Shown: positions 12,268 through 15,539 of the stretch, in pieces
How the letters are laid out: every line of letters begins with the position of its first letter
Position numbering within the stretch: the stretch's first letter is position 1
Assembly (NCBI GenBank): GCA_900546885.1
Contig: UREN01000045.1
Coordinates: 1 to 15,539, forward strand
DNA length: 15,539 nt
Source: an uncultured Oscillospiraceae bacterium
GTDB taxonomy: Bacteria; Bacillota; Clostridia; Oscillospirales; Ruminococcaceae
Direction of reading: 5' to 3'
The notes under the pieces: generated by a model
Databases searched by the model: none
What the model saw: only the letters and a program-made list of their open reading frames with translations
What the model was told of the DNA's origin: nothing
Made by a program: the position numbers and the translations under genes

Positions 12268-13801
12268 CTTTGCAGGAAAGCTGTTGGCAGTGTGCCTTGC
12301 GCTGGTGCTGGCGGCCAGCATGCTGGCCGTGCCGACTGCGTTGGCAGAAAACGGAAATGATAATACGGGCGATGGGGGTACCAGCACAACGCCGCCGGCG
12401 TCTTCCGACGATGGCGGCAGCAGCGGCATCACCGGCGGCACGCCGTACATCACGGGCTACACCGTTACGCCGCAGCTGGGCGTGGCGGGCGAGCTGCAGC
12501 GCATTCAGCCCGGGCAGAAGTGCTGCATCATCGTAAGCATCTGCGACCCGCGCTTTACCAAAGAGATAGAGCCTGCGCATGCAGGAAAAGATGATCCTGC
12601 GGTTCAGCATAATGAGGCTCTGAAAAATTTGATGGCCAACGCCTTCCCCAACATTAAAATTACATCTACCTACAACTTCGCCTCACCCAGCCTGGGCGAC
12701 ATCCAGATAGGCGGCTTTGCCTATGATAAAAAGCTTTCCAGCGGCAATGACTGGACATCTGGCCCGCTGGAATACCATGTGTCTTTCAATGACATCACCT
12801 ATCTGGGCGGCTCGAACAAGCTTTCATTTGATGTCTCTTATTCCGGCCAGCAGGGGCTGGAACTTGTAAACCTGTCGCAGAACATCAGCCAGTGCGTGGG
12901 CGCTACCAACGTGGAGGGCGGCAAAGCCAGCGCCATTGTGGTGCGCAGCGCCGGCTATGGCGGCGGCAGCGTGGTGGCGGGCCAGCAGTTTACCCTGACG
13001 GCGGATGTGTTCGTCACGGCGGGCACCACCGGCGCGGAAAATGTGGCCGTCAGCCTTACACTGCCCGAGCAGGTCACCGTGGTAAGCGGCTCTTCCCAAA
13101 TCTTTGTGGGCAATATGGCGGCCGGGGAATCTACCAGCGTAAACTTCCTTTTGAATGCCTCTGCCACGGCCGCAGCGGGCAGCGCCAACATCACAATCAA
13201 CGTGAACGGCAATGCCGCTTCGGACGGCGCGGCCCTCACCACCACCATGCCCATCACGGTGCCCATTGTACAGCCGGAGCGCTTTGAGGTTTCGCGCACG
13301 GATTTTCCGGAAGTAATCAATATGGGCGAAGAAACCTACGGCAGCGTCTCGTTTGTCAACAAGGGCAAGGGCACTATTTATAATGTATCGGCCGAGCTGC
13401 GCGGCGAGGGCTTCACCACCACAGAGGGCAACCAGTTTGTGGGCAATGTGGCGTCCGGCACAGAATCCAGCGCAGACTTCACCATTTCGCCCACACAGGC
13501 GGGCAGCATCAACGCCCAGCTGGTCATCACCTATGAGAATGAGCAGGCCGAGGAAAAAACCATTACGAAAGACATCACTTTCACGGTGGAAGAGATGTCA
13601 TTTGAAGACCCCGGCATGATGCCCGGCATGGGCGATATGCCCACAGAGCCAACCCAGACAGGCATGCCCCTTTGGGCCTGGGCAGTAATTGTGGTGCTGG
13701 CGGCGGGCGTGGTGGCCACCGTGGTGGTTATTGTGCGCAAGAAAATCAAAAAACGCAAGGAAAATGAGAAGCTGATGGAGGAAGACGATGAAGATATCTG
13801 A
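12251..13801 (+). CDS. Secreted, membrane-anchored beta-rich partner of the ABC transporter
   Basis: 516-residue protein. A signal peptide covers about 1-32 (a Lys-containing N-terminus, a hydrophobic core, and PTALA-EN at the likely cleavage site). A Gly/Ser/Thr-rich linker follows (33-65), then beta-rich domains. The segments at about 228-338 and 345-447 resemble CARDB/NEW3 or S-layer-type adhesion folds (FTLTADVFVTAGTTGAENVA; YGSVSFVNKGKGTIYNVS). A Met/Pro/Gly-rich stretch (455-472) precedes one transmembrane helix (474-496) and a charged cytoplasmic tail. Topology is therefore outside domains with a single C-terminal anchor. It sits between the ATPase and permease genes, overlapping both, where Gram-negative MacB operons encode a membrane-fusion protein; it shows no MacA/HlyD features. 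It may deliver or sense the substrate outside the cell. Function is not known. Confidence 0.8.
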   Translation: MKQATNFAGKLLAVCLALVLAASMLAVPTALAENGNDNTGDGGTSTTPPASSDDGGSSGITGGTPYITGYTVTPQLGVAGELQRIQPGQKCCIIVSICDPRFTKEIEPAHAGKDDPAVQHNEALKNLMANAFPNIKITSTYNFASPSLGDIQIGGFAYDKKLSSGNDWTSGPLEYHVSFNDITYLGGSNKLSFDVSYSGQQGLELVNLSQNISQCVGATNVEGGKASAIVVRSAGYGGGSVVAGQQFTLTADVFVTAGTTGAENVAVSLTLPEQVTVVSGSSQIFVGNMAAGESTSVNFLLNASATAAAGSANITINVNGNAASDGAALTTTMPITVPIVQPERFEVSRTDFPEVINMGEETYGSVSFVNKGKGTIYNVSAELRGEGFTTTEGNQFVGNVASGTESSADFTISPTQAGSINAQLVITYENEQAEEKTITKDITFTVEEMSFEDPGMMPGMGDMPTEPTQTGMPLWAWAVIVVLAAGVVATVVVIVRKKIKKRKENEKLMEEDDEDI

Positions 13802-15251
13802 CCTGCTGAAGCTCAGCACAGATAACCTTCGCCGCCGCAAGGGCCGCACGGCGCTCACCGTCATTGGCGTGGTGGTGGGCACATGCGCCATCATTGTGAT
13901 GATCTCGCTTGGCATTGCACAGAACCAGCGCACAGACGCCATGCTGGAAAGCTGGAGCGACCTTACGCTGATTACCGTGTACAATTACACCCAAAGTGCG
14001 GATACGCCTGCGCTGGACGATAAGATGGTAGCGCAGTTCCAGGGAATGGAGAACGTGGTGGCAGCCACGCCCATGTACCAGTTCCAAAATATGAACGGCC
14101 AGCTGTATGCGGGAAAGAACGACCGCTATTCCGCATATCTGGACGCAACGGGCATGGATGTTTCCGCCATTGAATCTATGGGCATCGAGCTTGTCAGCGG
14201 CAGTTATCTTTCGGGCCAGCAGCTTGGCAAAAACAAAATACCCGTAATGGTGGGTGAGCAGGCGGCCTTCAATTTCGAGGATACCAAGAAAAGCTACCGC
14301 AACCCCAACCGGTACCGCTGGGCCGAGACGGACGAAAACGGCAATATTCTGAACGAGCCATTCTTCGACATCACAAAAGACCCGCTTACCCTGCGCATGA
14401 TATACGATTATGATGAGCAGGGTAACCCCAAAACGAGGGATTACCAGCTTGTTGTGGTGGGCGTGGTGAAAACCGATTATTCCAAGCAGGGCACCACCGG
14501 TATCCTGATGAATATTGAGGATATGAAGCGCCTGGAGGAAGAGTATAAAAAGCTTTCCAAAGGGAACAGCTCGGGCGGCGGCACAGTGATTATCGGCGGC
14601 AACGGGTCACAGAAAGTGGGCGGCTACAACCAGGTATATGTCAAGGTGGACGATGTGGACCATGTGGCCGATGTGGAATCGGCCATCAAGGAAATTGGCT
14701 ACGAGACAAACAGCATGTCGCAGTACCGCGAAGATATGCAAAAGCAGGTGGCCTCCGGCCAGATGATGCTGGGCGGGCTTGCGGCCGTCTCTCTTCTGGT
14801 GGCTGCGCTGAACATTGCCAACACCATGACGATGGCAATTTATGAGCGCACGAAAGAGATTGGCGTAATGAAAGTGCTGGGCTGCAAACTGTCCAAAATT
14901 CGCCAGATGTTCCTGATTGAGGCCGGCTTTATCGGCCTTTTGGGCGGCATTGCCGGCGCGGCCCTCAGCTTGCTTTTAAGCCTTGTGCTGAACAATATCA
15001 ACACCTGGCTGCAGACGCTGGCCATGTTCCTTTCCCAGTTCGGCATTGTGATGCAAATTACCAACGTGGATATTGGCGCCCTGTTTGGTATGGGCGGCAT
15101 GGGGGACATGGGCGGTGCGCTCAGCGTCATTCCGTTGTGGCTCATCTTGCTGGCACTTCTGTTTGCCACGGTGGTGGGCGTGCTCAGCGGCATTGCCCCG
15201 GCAAACCGCGCAGTAAAAATCAGCGCGCTGGAGGCTATCCGCCACGAGTAA
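13788..15251 (+). CDS. MacB/FtsX-type ABC transporter permease
   Basis: 487-residue permease. The N-terminus has the family-typical LRRRKGRTALTVIGVVVGT (14-32) entering TM1 (about 21-44). A large extracytoplasmic domain spans about 45-325, and three more helices lie at about 328-347, 375-400 and 447-468. IYERTKEIGVMKVLGCKLSK after TM2 is the coupling helix that meets the ATPase, and the protein ends in the usual AVKISALEAIRHE. A loop of about 45 residues between TM3 and TM4 is longer than usual as I recall the family and contains GMGGMGDMGG at 434-443. The start is ATG 13788 after GGAGGAAG, overlapping the upstream gene by 14 bases. Family members move lipids, peptides or drugs, or transmit signals to cell-wall enzymes; the substrate here is unknown. 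Confidence 0.92.
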   Translation: MKISDLLKLSTDNLRRRKGRTALTVIGVVVGTCAIIVMISLGIAQNQRTDAMLESWSDLTLITVYNYTQSADTPALDDKMVAQFQGMENVVAATPMYQFQNMNGQLYAGKNDRYSAYLDATGMDVSAIESMGIELVSGSYLSGQQLGKNKIPVMVGEQAAFNFEDTKKSYRNPNRYRWAETDENGNILNEPFFDITKDPLTLRMIYDYDEQGNPKTRDYQLVVVGVVKTDYSKQGTTGILMNIEDMKRLEEEYKKLSKGNSSGGGTVIIGGNGSQKVGGYNQVYVKVDDVDHVADVESAIKEIGYETNSMSQYREDMQKQVASGQMMLGGLAAVSLLVAALNIANTMTMAIYERTKEIGVMKVLGCKLSKIRQMFLIEAGFIGLLGGIAGAALSLLLSLVLNNINTWLQTLAMFLSQFGIVMQITNVDIGALFGMGGMGDMGGALSVIPLWLILLALLFATVVGVLSGIAPANRAVKISALEAIRHE

Positions 15252-15271
15252 ATGCCAAGTTTCTGAAAAAC

Positions 15272-15310
15272 AAAGCCCTGCGGGCGCCGGTGGCGGCCGC
15301 AGGGCTTTTT
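15272..15310 (+). terminator. Terminator of the ABC operon
   Basis: AAGCCCTGCGG at 15273-15283 pairs with CCGCAGGGCTT at 15297-15307, with T continuing to 15310. It lies 21 bases after the permease stop, so the downstream regulator gene is a separate transcription unit. Confidence 0.8.
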
Positions 15311-15322
15311 AAGTTTCCCGAT

Positions 15323-15361
15323 GCAGGCGCCGCCCGGCGGCCGAAGCTTGACGGCGCCTGC
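15323..15361. promoter_or_regulatory. 10-bp inverted repeat across the regulator's -35 box, candidate operator
   Basis: GCAGGCGCCG at 15323-15332 is the exact complement of CGGCGCCTGC at 15352-15361. The right arm overlaps the last bases of the -35 hexamer and enters the spacer. G/C-rich inverted repeats in promoter spacers are typical of CsoR/RcnR-family operators, so autoregulation is plausible. The wide spacing between arms is unusual for that family. Confidence 0.5.
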
Positions 15362-15376
15362 CCCGGGCCCTATAAT
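15348..15376 (+). promoter_or_regulatory. Near-consensus promoter of the CsoR-family gene
   Basis: TTGACG at 15348-15353 and a perfect TATAAT at 15371-15376 are separated by 17 bp. The spacer is almost all G/C (GCGCCTGCCCCGGGCCC). Such a strong core promoter suits a unit held down by a repressor. Confidence 0.85.
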
Positions 15377-15420
15377 ACAAAATAGAAACAGGCAAAGGCA
15401 TGGCGGGAGGGTGTCATTTC

Positions 15421-15539
15421 ATGAGACAATGTATGGATGCAGAAAACCTGCACCGGCGGTTGAAAAAAATCATTGGGCAGGTGCAGGCCATTGACAGGAT
15501 GGTGGATGAAGATATTACCTGCGAGGACATTCTGGTGCA
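15421..15539 (+). CDS. CsoR/RcnR/FrmR-family metal-sensing repressor, 3' end cut by the window
   Basis: The first 39 residues are visible. The frame stays open to the window edge. LHRRLKKIIGQVQAIDRMVDEDI followed by TCEDILV is the start of the all-helical DUF156 repressor family, and Cys34 matches the first metal- or thiol-reactive cysteine of CsoR. The rest of the ligand set lies outside the window, so copper, nickel, persulfide and formaldehyde types cannot be separated. The start is ATG 15421 with GGGAGG ten bases upstream. The gene has its own promoter and follows the ABC operon terminator. Its targets, often an efflux ATPase or itself, are probably downstream. Confidence 0.85.
   Translation, partial: MRQCMDAENLHRRLKKIIGQVQAIDRMVDEDITCEDILV

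Noticed and set aside
1..15539. CRISPR array, tRNA, rRNA or complete insertion sequence
   Set aside because: No regularly spaced direct repeats, no cloverleaf-type sequence and no transposase or integrase motifs were found on either strand.

Overview
The window looks like chromosomal DNA from a GC-rich member of the Clostridia, probably of the Oscillospirales/Ruminococcaceae type (relatives of Faecalibacterium, Gemmiger or Subdoligranulum). This rests on strong AGGAGG-type ribosome binding sites, short clostridial flavodoxin, a DUF3793 gene, pyruvate kinase with the extra C-terminal PEP-utiliser domain, and high GC with A/T-rich promoters. The genus is inferred, not shown. No rRNA, tRNA, CRISPR array, transposase or phage gene was seen.

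Layout. (1) 1-258: non-coding leader with two inverted repeats. (2) 259-4384, plus strand: a tightly packed four-gene run of two CydD/CydC-like ABC half-transporters, a cysteine-rich YgbA-family protein (the 'nitrous oxide-stimulated promoter' family) and a DUF454/YbaN membrane protein. (3) 4385-5642, plus: a promoter region with two near-identical palindromic operators flanking a terminator-like hairpin, then DUF3793 and a flavodoxin. (4) 5643-6416: 774 bases without a gene between convergent units. It holds the flavodoxin terminator, a 376-bp element with 26-bp terminal inverted repeats and several internal hairpins (MITE-like), and the terminator of the next unit. (5) 6417-8788, minus: pyruvate kinase, then a gamma-carbonic-anhydrase-like hexapeptide protein, separated by a terminator-like hairpin. 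(6) 8982-10142, plus: phosphopentomutase deoB, divergent from pyk with back-to-back promoters. (7) 10377-11123, minus: a YdcF/DUF218 membrane protein. (8) 11332-15251, plus: a translationally coupled operon of a MacB/LolD-type ATPase, a secreted and membrane-anchored beta-rich protein, and a MacB/FtsX-type permease. (9) 15421 to the window end: the start of a CsoR/RcnR-family metal-sensing repressor with its own near-consensus promoter, overlapped by a 10-bp inverted repeat.

How the parts work together. The CydDC-like/YgbA/DUF454 run reads as one redox or nitrosative-stress membrane module. The DUF3793-flavodoxin pair looks like a metal- or redox-responsive unit (flavodoxin replacing ferredoxin), controlled by a repressor that binds AGTTAGTT-N2-AACTAACT. 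pyk and deoB are ordinary central and nucleoside metabolism. The least understood system is the ABC operon. Its secreted partner sits where Gram-negative MacB systems carry a membrane-fusion protein. Both the partner and the permease carry the same Met-rich GMGDM motif in predicted extracytoplasmic positions, and a CsoR-type regulator lies next door, so a metal-linked or envelope function is possible but unproven.
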